DNA of 64,000 bases from Cellulophaga baltica (GCF_900102165.1 NZ_FNBD01000008.1:124001-188000), one strand, 5' to 3'. Positions 52,411 through 61,666 are shown, counted from the first letter of the stretch. Translations and numbers: made by a program. Notes: generated by a model not told the origin, from the sequence alone.

Positions 52411-52428
52411 TTTCTCTTTATATATTAT

Positions 52429-52436
52429 CAAAGTTA
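52429..52436 (-). promoter_or_regulatory. -7 box of oxidoreductase gene
   Basis: TAACTTTG on the minus strand, 19 nt before the ATG at 52410. Confidence 0.55.
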
Positions 52437-52486
52437 ATCAATAATTACTCCTTATATTTATACCCATTAAAGAAATTTTAATACGT

Positions 52487-54115
52487 ATGGATATCAACTT
52501 CAATAAAAACGAAGATCATAATAAATTACTTTTATCAGCATTAAAAAAAAGACTGACGGCCGTTAAATTAGGAGGCGGAAAAAGTAGAATTGAAAAACAA
52601 CATGCTCAAGGGAAAATGACTGCCAGAGAGCGTATTGATTATTTATTAGATGATAAAGCAGATGCTATAGAAATTGGTGCATTTGTTGGCGACGGTATGT
52701 ATAAAGAGCATGGCGGATGCCCTTCTGGAGGGGTTGTTGTTAAAATTGGATATGTAAAAGGTAAACAATGTATTGTGGTAGCCAATGACGCTACTGTTAA
52801 AGCAGGAGCTTGGTTTCCTATTACTGCCAAGAAGAATTTAAGAGCTCAAGAAATTGCCATAGAAAACAAATTACCAATTATTTACTTGGTTGATAGTGCT
52901 GGTGTTTATTTGCCCATGCAAGATGAAATTTTCCCAGACAAAGAGCATTTCGGGCGTATTTTTAGAAATAACGCCGTGATGAGCAGTATGGGGATCACAC
53001 AAATATCTGCCGTTATGGGCAGTTGTGTTGCTGGTGGTGCTTATTTACCAATTATGAGTGACGAAGCACTAATCGTAGACAAAACTGCAAGTATTTTTTT
53101 AGCAGGAAGTTATTTGGTGAAAGCTGCTATTGGCGAAAGTATCGATAACGAAACATTGGGCGGTGCTACTACACATTGTGAAATAAGTGGCGTAACTGAT
53201 TATAAATCTAAAGATGATGCTGATGCCTTAGATACCATTAAAAACATCATGAGTAAGATTGGTGATTTTGACAAAGCTGGCTATAACAGAATAAAGGCTG
53301 AAAAACCAAAAGAAAATCCGCAAGACATTTACGGGATCTTACCTAAATCAAGATCTGACCAGTATGATATGGTTGAAATCATTAAACGATTAGTAGATGA
53401 TTCTGATTTTGAACAATATAAAGAAGGGTACGGTAAAACCATATTAACAGGTTATGCACGTATTGATGGTTGGGCTGTAGGTATCGTAGCTAACCAACGT
53501 AAGGTGGTAAAAACCACCAATGGAGAAATGCAATTTGGAGGCGTTATTTATTCCGATTCTGCAGATAAGGCAACCCGTTTTATTGCCAATTGCAACCAAA
53601 AGAAAATTCCGTTAGTCTTTCTACAAGACGTTACCGGCTTTATGGTAGGCAGCAAAAGTGAACATGGCGGTATTATAAAAGATGGTGCTAAAATGGTGAA
53701 TGCTGTGAGTAATTCTGTAGTCCCTAAATTTACGATTGTTATTGGAAATAGTTATGGCGCTGGTAATTACGCAATGTGCGGTAAAGCTTATGACCCACGA
53801 TTAATTGTTGCATGGCCTAGTGCTGAACTAGCAGTAATGAGTGGTAATTCTGCCGCTAAGGTATTATTGCAAATAGAAAAAGCTTCTTTAAAGAAAAAAG
53901 GAGAAGAGATTACTCCTGAGAAAGAGGCCGAATTATTTAGCAAGATAAAGAACCGATATGATGATCAGGTTTCTCCATATTATGCAGCATCGCGTTTATG
54001 GACCGATGGCATTATTGACCCGTTAGATACTCGTAAATGGATTTCTATGGGAATTGATGCTGCGAATCATGCTCCCATAGAAAAACCTTTTAATTTAGGC
54101 GTTATTCAAGTTTAA
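52487..54115 (+). CDS. Acyl-CoA carboxylase beta subunit (carboxyltransferase), methylcrotonyl-CoA type favoured
   Basis: 542 residues, crotonase-like carboxyltransferase. N-terminal GGGKSRIEKQHAQGKMTARERIDYLLD and the oxyanion regions VMGSCVAGGAYLPIMSDE and GNSYGAGNYAMCGKAYDPRL are intact. The segment IFPDKEHFGRIFRNN is characteristic of methylcrotonyl-CoA carboxylase beta rather than propionyl-CoA carboxylase. It transfers CO2 from biotin to the acyl-CoA in branched-chain amino-acid catabolism. No biotinylated alpha subunit is adjacent; it must be encoded elsewhere. Its stop overlaps that of the convergent M24 peptidase by 4 nt. Confidence 0.85.
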   Translation: MDINFNKNEDHNKLLLSALKKRLTAVKLGGGKSRIEKQHAQGKMTARERIDYLLDDKADAIEIGAFVGDGMYKEHGGCPSGGVVVKIGYVKGKQCIVVANDATVKAGAWFPITAKKNLRAQEIAIENKLPIIYLVDSAGVYLPMQDEIFPDKEHFGRIFRNNAVMSSMGITQISAVMGSCVAGGAYLPIMSDEALIVDKTASIFLAGSYLVKAAIGESIDNETLGGATTHCEISGVTDYKSKDDADALDTIKNIMSKIGDFDKAGYNRIKAEKPKENPQDIYGILPKSRSDQYDMVEIIKRLVDDSDFEQYKEGYGKTILTGYARIDGWAVGIVANQRKVVKTTNGEMQFGGVIYSDSADKATRFIANCNQKKIPLVFLQDVTGFMVGSKSEHGGIIKDGAKMVNAVSNSVVPKFTIVIGNSYGAGNYAMCGKAYDPRLIVAWPSAELAVMSGNSAAKVLLQIEKASLKKKGEEITPEKEAELFSKIKNRYDDQVSPYYAASRLWTDGIIDPLDTRKWISMGIDAANHAPIEKPFNLGVIQV

Positions 54116-55458
54116 TTCCCTTGATGATTTTTTATACGCGGAATAAGAAGTAATTCCGTTTGTCTGCCATTTACATATCTAAATCCGTTTTCGCCATAGA
54201 AACCTGCTTCTTCAAGCATAATACGAATATCTCTGTTCCATTCTGGAACTGTAATCGTGGTATTCAATTCTATAGCGTAAACGGTATTTTTGTTTAAGGG
54301 GTATTTATCTCCATCGTCTTTCATTACTCCATCTTGAGCATCCCACATGCCTATCGTTGTTCCTGCCGAATGACCATACAAACCTAAAGGATGTGTATAA
54401 ATTGAGGGCCTAAGACCGGCAACCTTAGCTTCCTGTAATGATTTCGCTAAAATTTCATTTCCTGTTCTCCCTTCAATCATATTATTTGTCAGAAAATCTT
54501 GAACGCTATTACCGTCTTTTAGGCCTTCCACCAAAAACTTGGGCGCTTGTTTTTCTTCTGGTTGTAACACATAAGCCAATTCTTGACAATCAGTATTTAA
54601 CCTTAAATACGTAATGCCAAAATCGCAATGCAACAAGTCTCCGGGTACAATAGTCAGGCCATCAGGTCTTCCTGAAAAGGAATACAAATGATCTACTAAT
54701 TTTTCACTACTGCGTTGCACATCTACCGTAGGATGAAACCAAGTTTCCAAGCCTAAATCTGTTACCTTTTGACGCATCCACCACTCCACTTCTGTTGTGG
54801 TCGTAACCCCTGGAGTAATTACTTTTTCTGAAAATGCTTCTGCGATAATATCATGTGTTATGTCTACCAATTGATTGTAAATAACCATTTCACGAGGCGT
54901 ACGCGTTTCTATCCAACGCACTGCAAGTTGTTCTGCAGAGATTACTTTGGAATGCATTTTCTTAGGTAAATAGCTCATGAACTCGTCATAATCTGTTTTA
55001 TCTAAGCCATCAGCGATATTATGATCTTTAGAGAAATTTAACCCAATCTTATTTGGGTTACGTTCTTGAATTAATTCTATAAGTCTTTTCCATTGGTCTG
55101 GTTGCTTTTCTTTATCCCAAGCAGAAACAATACTTTTACCCACATCATAACGTGCCACTGCTAATTTTTCAATAGTATTTTTTGATTTGTTCCTGTAGAA
55201 TAGAAGTATTGTTCTTCTACGCGCGTTTAACCAAGTAGCAGGGAGCATGGTTTTAAGAACAGGATCTTCATTGTATTCTCTAGAAATTACCACCCACATA
55301 TCAATAGCTGCAGTATCCATCAATTCTGGAAGTAAAACATTAAAGCGCTCTTCTAAAATCTCGTCTACTACGGTAGCTCTTTCTACTTCTGGGAGAATTT
55401 GTTGCGCAAAACTACATACAACACAAAATAATGCAAAACTTAACATGGTTATTTTCAT
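54112..55458 (-). CDS. Secreted M24-family metallopeptidase (Xaa-Pro type)
   Basis: 448 residues. Signal peptide MKITMLSFALFCVVCSFAQ. The pita-bread domain holds metal ligands in LHCDFGITYLRLNTDCQELA (two Asp), THPLGLYGHSAG (His), YAIELNTT and MLEEAGFYG (Glu), so the dinuclear site looks complete. The N-terminal creatinase-like part is unusual (ATWLNARRRTILLFYRN). Likely a periplasmic proline aminopeptidase-like enzyme or a relative with a different substrate. Monocistronic; the 3' end overlaps the carboxylase gene by 4 nt on the other strand. Confidence 0.85.
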   Translation of the reverse strand: MKITMLSFALFCVVCSFAQQILPEVERATVVDEILEERFNVLLPELMDTAAIDMWVVISREYNEDPVLKTMLPATWLNARRRTILLFYRNKSKNTIEKLAVARYDVGKSIVSAWDKEKQPDQWKRLIELIQERNPNKIGLNFSKDHNIADGLDKTDYDEFMSYLPKKMHSKVISAEQLAVRWIETRTPREMVIYNQLVDITHDIIAEAFSEKVITPGVTTTTEVEWWMRQKVTDLGLETWFHPTVDVQRSSEKLVDHLYSFSGRPDGLTIVPGDLLHCDFGITYLRLNTDCQELAYVLQPEEKQAPKFLVEGLKDGNSVQDFLTNNMIEGRTGNEILAKSLQEAKVAGLRPSIYTHPLGLYGHSAGTTIGMWDAQDGVMKDDGDKYPLNKNTVYAIELNTTITVPEWNRDIRIMLEEAGFYGENGFRYVNGRQTELLLIPRIKNHQGN

Positions 55459-55505
55459 AGTGGTCGATTTAAAATCAAGCCTGAAAATACAAAATATTAA
55501 AAAAG

Positions 55506-55531
55506 AATAAAGTGTCTTTCGACACTTTATT
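55506..55531 (-). terminator. Terminator of the plug-domain gene
   Basis: AATAAAGTGTC / GACACTTTATT hairpin with loop TTTC; on the minus strand it is followed by CTTTTTT. Confidence 0.7.
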
Positions 55532-55553
55532 AAAATCTACCAGCTAACACGTT

Positions 55554-56006
55554 CTAATTTGATGTATACCCCAAATAATTATTTGAAATAGTACTTGTAG
55601 CCACACTAATGCGCTCTATATCCTGAGGGTTAAGCGTATGTAATATAGACGTATCATAACGAACACCATCAATAATTACTACCGTATTACGATCACCACG
55701 CATAGTAATCACCGGTGTTTGTCCCAGCTGCGTATTGGCGATACTTACTCCCGGCGCTGCACGCTGTATTGCGGTATAGAGATCCTGTTGACTATTTAAG
55801 TATGAGCTCTCAATCTCATACAGCTTAAACGGGTAAATATTATCAGCTACTGCAACTCCATGGACCAAGCCGTTTGAAATTTGTACCGTCGCATTACAAA
55901 ATCCAGAAATACCAGCGAGGTTATTTTCTAAAACCGGATCTAAAATTGCTTGAGCATTCAAGGATAACGTTAATAAAATAATTGGTGCAAATAAAAAATT
56001 TTTCAT
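55554..56006 (-). CDS. Orphan TonB-receptor plug-like domain, secreted
   Basis: 150 residues. Signal peptide MKNFLFAPIILLTLSLNAQA. The C-terminal half DLYTAIQRAAPGVSIANTQLGQTPVITMRGDRNTVVIIDGVRYDTSILHTLNPQDIERISVATS reads as a TonB-dependent receptor plug (A-I-x-x-x-P-G-V, I-x-M-R-G, x-V-x-x-x-I-D-G-V, L-N-P-x-D-I-E-x-I-x-V). No beta-barrel follows; the gene simply stops after YTSN, with a proper terminator. It has its own signal peptide, so it is not an obvious truncation, though the 3' part of a receptor gene could have been lost. Possible roles: a soluble plug or decoy interacting with TonB. Function unknown. Confidence 0.65.
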   Translation of the reverse strand: MKNFLFAPIILLTLSLNAQAILDPVLENNLAGISGFCNATVQISNGLVHGVAVADNIYPFKLYEIESSYLNSQQDLYTAIQRAAPGVSIANTQLGQTPVITMRGDRNTVVIIDGVRYDTSILHTLNPQDIERISVATSTISNNYLGYTSN

Positions 56007-56095
56007 CGTTTTAGTTTTAAGTTCCTATAAACTTACAGCACTAAAAGACAATTAGAAACCTTAACTTAGGGAAGTGTACGTTTGAATGAGCAAGA

Positions 56096-57175
56096 CTATT
56101 TAGAAATTAAGGCTACTGTTTTTGCTCGCTGAATTTTTCCATTAGCTGTCTTGATAAAAGATGTTACAGCGTAAATCTCTTTGGGCACTTCAAATTTGTC
56201 TAAAGTGTCCAAATTCTGAAGCGTGTTCCATAACTGTGCCTTATCCACATTCCCTTCGGTTATCAGCACTAGCTTTTGGCCTAATACTGTATCAGAAATT
56301 CCTGCTACGAAAAAATTAATATTAATTACTTTAGAAATTTTGGCTTCAATTTTTTCTGGAAACAATTTAACACCCCCGGAGTTAATTATAGCATCATACC
56401 TGCCTAACCACTCAAATTCTGTTGAAGAAACTAACGCCACCAAATCATTTGTCACCACTTCTTCATCAGAAATATTGGGCGCATTTATAACCAAACACCC
56501 TCTAGCATCTGTACTAAATTCTACTTTGGGTAATGCCGTAAAATTAGTATTGGTGGAATCTTCTAAATGGTTCACTGATTTTAGTGCAACATGGGTAATA
56601 GTTTCCGTCATACCATACGTTTCATACACCTTACAAATATTGTTAGTCACTGCGACTTTTAATGCATCTGACATTTTAGCACCACCAACAATTAATAGTT
56701 TGAGTTGCTTTAGTTTTTGCAAGGAATTTTCTAGCTGTAGAGGTATCATCGCACTAAAATCATAAGATTTAGTAATACTTTCTAAAGGATTAGAATTTGG
56801 AGCCACATAATCCAATGCCAAGCCTAAAGCCATAGCCCGCACCAACATCATTTTACCTGCTATAAAATCAACGGGCAAACAGAGTAAAGCGGTATTACCC
56901 CCTTCAAGACCAAAGAAATCACCGGTAGCCATCGCAGAATTTACCATGTGTTGTTTTCTTAGATTTATAATCTTGGGTACACCTGTGGAGCCGGAAGTAG
57001 CAACTGCCAAGTATTCATCCTCATTCACCCAATCTAAAAGAAAACTTCCTATAGGTTTTTCATGCGGCAGCCCTTCTTTAATTAAGCAATAAGCTACTTC
57101 TTTTAGTGCTTCATATGAAAACGAAATTCCGTTTAACTTAAAATTTGGATGAACAAACTTATGATTCAAATTCAT
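56096..57175 (-). CDS. menE: O-succinylbenzoate-CoA ligase (AMP-binding, short form)
   Basis: 359 residues, ANL superfamily. The phosphate loop AVATSGSTGVPKIINL (T-S-G-S-T-G-x-P-K), YETYGMTETITHVA (A5) and WLGRYDAIINSGGVKLFPEKIE (A8 hinge) are present. IKTANGKIQRAKT carries the C-terminal Lys. It is shorter than E. coli MenE (about 450) because the N-terminal region is reduced, as in other Bacteroidota MenE. It activates OSB in menaquinone synthesis. The start overlaps the CPBP protease gene by 17 nt; menC is two genes upstream, supporting the assignment. Confidence 0.9.
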   Translation of the reverse strand: MNLNHKFVHPNFKLNGISFSYEALKEVAYCLIKEGLPHEKPIGSFLLDWVNEDEYLAVATSGSTGVPKIINLRKQHMVNSAMATGDFFGLEGGNTALLCLPVDFIAGKMMLVRAMALGLALDYVAPNSNPLESITKSYDFSAMIPLQLENSLQKLKQLKLLIVGGAKMSDALKVAVTNNICKVYETYGMTETITHVALKSVNHLEDSTNTNFTALPKVEFSTDARGCLVINAPNISDEEVVTNDLVALVSSTEFEWLGRYDAIINSGGVKLFPEKIEAKISKVININFFVAGISDTVLGQKLVLITEGNVDKAQLWNTLQNLDTLDKFEVPKEIYAVTSFIKTANGKIQRAKTVALISK

Positions 57176-58118
57176 TATTTTCTTGTGCTAAAAATGCCTC
57201 TTCCGCTAACACGCTCCCTGTTAATTTCTCTTTCCAATTGGTCCAATTATAGACTTTAGAAAAGATAAATAAAAGCGCAGGATAGATTATAATTACCGGT
57301 ATAAAAACGTCCCAACCCAATGCTGGTTCTGACACATCTCTATACATAGAATCTGTTTGAAAAGCGGTCCAATCTGCAGTAACTAATAACGCCGTAACTA
57401 AATTATTTGCTGCATGAAAACCTAAAGAAAGCTCCAGACCTTCATCCATCAATGCTAAAATACCTAAAAAGAAACCTGTGCCGATATAATACACCATGAT
57501 GCCATAGCCTAACTCCCGTACCTCTGGGTTAAAAATATGCATCAAGCCAAAAATAGTTGAAGTAACGACTAAAGGTATCCATCTGTTCTTCGTTAAGATC
57601 CCAAGACTTTGCATGAGGTAACCTCTAAATAAATATTCCTCAAAACTTGTTTGTAAGGGCACTAAACAAATAGCTATTACAGCCAATATCAAAAATTTGT
57701 TTACATCAAAATTCCATACATAATTATCTGGCGACATATAGATGTCAACACCTGTAATTAAAATAGTAATCACCGCCCAAAAAGTAAAGGCAAAAAAGAT
57801 ACGTTTCCAATCTATTCTAGCTCTAGATGTGGTCAGCGCTGTGATAGATTGCCGGTGCAGAAAGAGCACTACTAAAAATAACACCAATAAGCCTATCGCA
57901 AAAGAGATAAGCATAAGAAAGACAAACATATTATTTCCAAAAGCTTCTGCCATTTGGGGAATAGTAGCTACCATTCCGCCACCATTTACTGCATGAACAG
58001 CCATGGCTATTAGTAACGGGACCATCCCCAAAATTTGCCATCCTATTAGGACAATTATAAACCCTAATACATACCTCCAAGAATCCTTTAATCCTTTATA
58101 CGCCTGCTCTATATACAT
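57159..58118 (-). CDS. CPBP intramembrane glutamic protease
   Basis: 319 residues with about eight hydrophobic helices. The abortive-infection/CAAX-protease motifs are EEYLFRGYLMQSL (E-E-x-x-x-R), FGLMHIFNPE (H) and GFHAANNLV (H-x-x-x-N), so the active site is intact. Family enzymes process prenylated or bacteriocin-like peptides, or act in self-immunity; the substrate here is unknown. It is embedded in the menaquinone operon, overlapping menC by 10 nt and menE by 17 nt. Confidence 0.85.
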   Translation of the reverse strand: MYIEQAYKGLKDSWRYVLGFIIVLIGWQILGMVPLLIAMAVHAVNGGGMVATIPQMAEAFGNNMFVFLMLISFAIGLLVLFLVVLFLHRQSITALTTSRARIDWKRIFFAFTFWAVITILITGVDIYMSPDNYVWNFDVNKFLILAVIAICLVPLQTSFEEYLFRGYLMQSLGILTKNRWIPLVVTSTIFGLMHIFNPEVRELGYGIMVYYIGTGFFLGILALMDEGLELSLGFHAANNLVTALLVTADWTAFQTDSMYRDVSEPALGWDVFIPVIIIYPALLFIFSKVYNWTNWKEKLTGSVLAEEAFLAQENNEFES

Positions 58119-59161
58119 AAATCACTTATCAAATTAGCTTTCCAATTTTTATTCTTTCTATAATACAAATTGCCATTCTCCACAGTCAAAGGGCTATCTA
58201 AATTATTGGTATACAAACTTCCTGTTCCCAAACCTTGTGGTAACGTACTCCGTAACGTAAATGTCCACTGCGCTATCGCATTTAAACCTACGTTGCTTTC
58301 TAAGGCACTAGTAATCCACCATTTTATTCCTAAGCCTTCAGCTATGGCAATCCACTCTTCACAACCTTTTATACCTCCTACCAAACTAGGCTTTAAAATA
58401 ATATACTGTGGTTGTATTGTTTGTAGCAGTTCTTGCTTTTTTGTTACATCAAAAACACCAATTAATTCTTCATCTAAAGCTATCGGCAAAGGTGTTTTAC
58501 TGCATAAGATTCTCATCTGCTGCGGATTACCTTGCTTTATAGGTTGTTCTATGGAATGAAGATTAAAAGTTGCTAATTTTTTTAATTTCGTCAAAGCCTC
58601 CTCTTGTTTAAATGCACCATTGGCATCTACTCTAAGTTCTATTTCTTCAGGAGTGTATTTTTTTCGAATAGAAGCCAATAATTTTAGTTCTGTTTCAAAA
58701 TCTATGGCGCCAATTTTCATTTTTATACATCGAAAACCACTAGCTAATTTTTGTTGAATCTGCTCTAGCATAAAAGCTTCATCTCCCATCCAAATTAAAC
58801 CGTTGATAGGTATAGGTGCTTCTTTCTTAATAAAATCTGAAGAAAATAATTCAAAAGAATTGGATGAAGCTAACGATAAAAAGGCTTGTTCTATGCCAAA
58901 TTGAATGCTTGGAAATGCTATCAAAGCATCCCACAGCGCATCCTTTCCTAGATGAACATTATCACATGACCACTTTAACTTTTCTTCATATTCAGGAACA
59001 TCATCAATACTTAAACCTCTTAATATTCCACATTCTCCAATTCCTATTTCATCATTAGATTTAAGGATAATAAACCAGGTTTCTTTTTGTTTTAATACCC
59101 CCCGAGAAGTCCCGCTCGGGCGTTTAAAATCTAAAATATATTTTTTATAGTTTGCTTCCAT
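58109..59161 (-). CDS. menC: O-succinylbenzoate synthase (enolase superfamily)
   Basis: 350 residues. The catalytic K-x-K is KMKIG, and metal ligands follow as RVDANGAF (Asp), HSIEQPI (Glu) and PIALDEELIG (Asp/Glu); the second catalytic Lys is in YIILKPSLVGG. The TSALESNVG block (about 288-296) is typical of MenC/MLE. It dehydrates SHCHC to OSB in menaquinone synthesis. First gene of the menC-CPBP-menE operon, with a -7 box (TAAATTTG) close to the start. Dipeptide epimerase is less likely given menE in the operon. Confidence 0.9.
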   Translation of the reverse strand: MEANYKKYILDFKRPSGTSRGVLKQKETWFIILKSNDEIGIGECGILRGLSIDDVPEYEEKLKWSCDNVHLGKDALWDALIAFPSIQFGIEQAFLSLASSNSFELFSSDFIKKEAPIPINGLIWMGDEAFMLEQIQQKLASGFRCIKMKIGAIDFETELKLLASIRKKYTPEEIELRVDANGAFKQEEALTKLKKLATFNLHSIEQPIKQGNPQQMRILCSKTPLPIALDEELIGVFDVTKKQELLQTIQPQYIILKPSLVGGIKGCEEWIAIAEGLGIKWWITSALESNVGLNAIAQWTFTLRSTLPQGLGTGSLYTNNLDSPLTVENGNLYYRKNKNWKANLISDLCI

Positions 59162-59172
59162 AATTTAGAATT

Positions 59173-59180
59173 CAAATTTA
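59173..59180 (-). promoter_or_regulatory. -7 box of men operon
   Basis: TAAATTTG on the minus strand, 12 nt before the menC ATG, giving a very short leader. Confidence 0.5.
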
Positions 59181-59203
59181 ACTATATTTTGGGTCTAAAT
59201 AGA

Positions 59204-60004
59204 ATGGAAATGGGATTGGGTCAAGAAAAAGTGGTTTGGATTACAGGAGCGTCATCGGGTATTGGAGAAGCGTTGACGTATGCCTACGCCACTTCTGGAG
59301 CCAAAGTGGTAATTTCTGCTCGAAATATAGAAGGACTGCAGGCGGTAAAGCAAAAATGTCCTAGACCTAATGACATCTATATCTTACCCCTAGATCTCTT
59401 AAAACTTGAAGAATTTAATATAAAAACTAATGAAGCATGGAATGCTTTCGGAACTATAGATCTTCTGATAAATAATGCAGGCGTGAGCCAACGTTCTTTA
59501 ATTATAGAAACGGACATGGAGGTTTACAAAAAACTGATGGATATTAACTATTTAGGAACTGTTGCCCTATCTAAGGCCATACTGCCCAAATTTCTATTAC
59601 AAAATAAAGGTCAGTTTGCTGTAGTAAGCAGCTTAATGGGTAAATTTTCTTCTCCCTATCGTTCTGGATACTGTGGGGTTAAACACGCTTTACATGGCTT
59701 TTTTGACGCTTTACGGATGGAGCACGAAAAAGATGGAATTACCGTTACCATCATCTGTCCGGGATTTATACAAACCGATGTCGCAAAGAATGCGCTTGTT
59801 GGAGATGGCTCTAAAAATAACACCGAAGACAAAGCTACTGAGAATGGTTTAGCGGTGAATGTATTTGCTGCCCGAATGAAAAATGCTATCGAAAAGAAAA
59901 AGTTTGAGGCTTATATAGGAAAAAAAGAAGTTTTAGGAATTTATCTAAAGCGATTTTTACCAAAACTCCTTCATAAAATTGTTTTAAAAAGCGAGGTACG
60001 CTAA
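59204..60004 (+). CDS. Short-chain dehydrogenase/reductase
   Basis: 266 residues from ATG 59204. TGASSGIGEAL (cofactor loop), LLINNAGVSQ (N-N-A-G), catalytic Ser in VVSSLMGKF and Y-C-G-V-K in SGYCGVKHAL (Tyr/Lys) are all present, so a classical SDR. The Arg in SARNIEGL after beta2 favours NADP(H). Substrate unknown; the basic C-terminal end (KRFLPKLLHKIVLKSEVR) may associate with membranes, as in SDRs acting on lipids. The TTG at 59189 is an alternative start but has no supporting promoter position. Confidence 0.85.
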   Translation: MEMGLGQEKVVWITGASSGIGEALTYAYATSGAKVVISARNIEGLQAVKQKCPRPNDIYILPLDLLKLEEFNIKTNEAWNAFGTIDLLINNAGVSQRSLIIETDMEVYKKLMDINYLGTVALSKAILPKFLLQNKGQFAVVSSLMGKFSSPYRSGYCGVKHALHGFFDALRMEHEKDGITVTIICPGFIQTDVAKNALVGDGSKNNTEDKATENGLAVNVFAARMKNAIEKKKFEAYIGKKEVLGIYLKRFLPKLLHKIVLKSEVR

Positions 60005-60006
60005 TT

Positions 60007-60687
60007 TTAAATTAAAATAGACTTCCCTATTTCTAATAAGTGTAATTTTTTATCTGCTTCTGAGAATTGTTTTTTAGCTGCTTCTTGATCTATTTTAATA
60101 AAACCAAAAGTATCATAGTGATATCCCAAAACTGTATCACAATCTACAAAATCTGAAGCAAAAATAGCATCTTCTATTCCCATGGTAAAATTATCTCCGA
60201 TAGGTAAAATGGCAAGATCCAACTCACAAGTATATGGTATCAATTTCATATCCATATGCAAAGCAGTATCTCCTGCAATATAGATGTGTTTATCGTCTGC
60301 CGAAAGTATAAAGCCACCTGGTTGCCCACCGTACGTACCGTCTGCAAAAGACGAAGTATGAATAGCATTGACATACTTTAATTTTCCAAAATCAAAATTC
60401 CAACTTCCCCCATGGTTCATAGGGTGTGTTGTAAAACCTTTATTCCCATAATAAGTAGCAATTTCATAATTACTAACAATCGTGGCTCCAGAATTTTCAG
60501 CAATAACTTCTACATCTAAGACATGATCTTGATGCGCATGTGTAAGTAAAATATAATCGGGCTTCAAGTCGTTTATATCTATTTTGCCTGTTGCTAAATC
60601 ATTTCCTGAAATAAAAGGATCTACCAAAATAGTCGCTGCTGTGGTCTTTATCAATAAAGACGCATGACCCAGAAAAGTTATTTTCAT
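60007..60687 (-). CDS. UPF0173-type metal-dependent hydrolase (MBL fold)
   Basis: 226 residues. MKITFLGHASLLIKTTAATILVDPFI is the usual opening; the metal motif HAHQDHVLD is a complete HxHxDH; further ligands are in HPMNHGGSW, AGDTALHMDM and LGYHYDTFGFI. Cytoplasmic relative of E. coli UlaG and B. subtilis YtkL; the substrate is unassigned for most members. Convergent with the SDR gene (2-nt gap), no hairpin between. Confidence 0.9.
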   Translation of the reverse strand: MKITFLGHASLLIKTTAATILVDPFISGNDLATGKIDINDLKPDYILLTHAHQDHVLDVEVIAENSGATIVSNYEIATYYGNKGFTTHPMNHGGSWNFDFGKLKYVNAIHTSSFADGTYGGQPGGFILSADDKHIYIAGDTALHMDMKLIPYTCELDLAILPIGDNFTMGIEDAIFASDFVDCDTVLGYHYDTFGFIKIDQEAAKKQFSEADKKLHLLEIGKSILI

Positions 60688-60712
60688 ATTTTTAAGCTAT
60701 TTTTAATTTGAC

Positions 60713-61666
60713 TTATTTAAAATTAAACCAAAATTTAACTCCCTCTTCAACTTTATCAATATTTAATGTTGACTGTAACTGATTTACCAAACGGTTCATT
60801 AATCTAATCCCCATAGATTCTCCTGCACGTTCTTCCATATCTGAAGGCATTCCTACTCCATTATCAGAATACTCAAAATAACCACCGCCTTCTTCTGTTG
60901 TTTTTCTCAAGTGAATATAGATTTTTCCATTCCCATCATCTTCCGGGAAACCATATTTAAAAGAATTGGAAACTAGTTCATTTAATATCAAACCAAAAGG
61001 TATTGCTCTATCAATATCTAGTTCTACCGCTTCTGCATCAATATTTATATTAATCTTATGCCCGCCTTTCTTATAAACAGATTGTATACTGTTTACAAGG
61101 CTTTCAATATAGCCCTGCATTTCAATTACCGAAAGATCATCATTTTGATATAATTTCTGGTGAATTAATGCCATAGCCTTCACCCTACTTTTTCCTTCTT
61201 CTAAAGCTTCAATGGCCGCTTTACTCTTCGTGTTTTTAGTCTGCAAACTCAACAAACTAGATACCATTTGAAGGTTGTTTTTAACCCGGTGGTGTATTTC
61301 TTTAAGAAGTGAATCTTTTTCTACCAACGAAGCTTCAATAATATGCTTTTGCTGTACAATTATGCGCTGTACTTTAATACTTCTAAGGTAAGCGTATACC
61401 AAACCTGCAAAACCCAATAAAGTAAATACTAAAGAGATATACACATAGGATATTTCATTATCCAACGCATCTAACTCTCTACTCTTTAGCTCTAAACTTT
61501 CTTTAGACTCGCGATACATTGCCTTAGAATTCTCTAAATCTGATTGTACTAAGGCCTCTAATTGTTGACCAGTAATTAGACGTTCATTAGACGCTATGGA
61601 ATCTGAAAGTCTAATATTTTTTTTTATAATAGAAAGACGCAGTAGAAAAGTCTGCCACTTTATCAT
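60713..61666 (-). CDS. C-terminal half of a TPR/HisKA_2 sensor histidine kinase (frameshifted)
   Basis: 317 residues. One membrane helix (about 75-92, ISYVYISLVFTLLGFAGLVYAYL), a short coiled linker, then the HisKA_2 box KEIHHRVKNNLQMVSSLLSLQ (phospho-His), N-box GLILNELVSNSFKYGFP and G-box DNGVGMPSD of the HATPase domain. The first 17 residues or so come from the out-of-frame overlap with the upstream gene. After removing one A from the A9 run at 61617-61625, the two genes join as ...FYYKKNIRLSDSIASNER..., the standard layout of flavobacterial TPR-HK proteins. Likely partner: the LytTR regulator at 63136-63900. Confidence 0.75.
   Translation of the reverse strand: MIKWQTFLLRLSIIKKNIRLSDSIASNERLITGQQLEALVQSDLENSKAMYRESKESLELKSRELDALDNEISYVYISLVFTLLGFAGLVYAYLRSIKVQRIIVQQKHIIEASLVEKDSLLKEIHHRVKNNLQMVSSLLSLQTKNTKSKAAIEALEEGKSRVKAMALIHQKLYQNDDLSVIEMQGYIESLVNSIQSVYKKGGHKININIDAEAVELDIDRAIPFGLILNELVSNSFKYGFPEDDGNGKIYIHLRKTTEEGGGYFEYSDNGVGMPSDMEERAGESMGIRLMNRLVNQLQSTLNIDKVEEGVKFWFNFK

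Noticed and set aside
56223-56765. 180-residue plus-strand frame
   Set aside because: Exactly antisense to menE, which has full ANL motifs; no signal of its own.
57159-58118. Phage-defence (abortive infection) system around the CPBP protease
   Set aside because: Neighbours are menaquinone genes; no toxin, effector or other defence gene is present.
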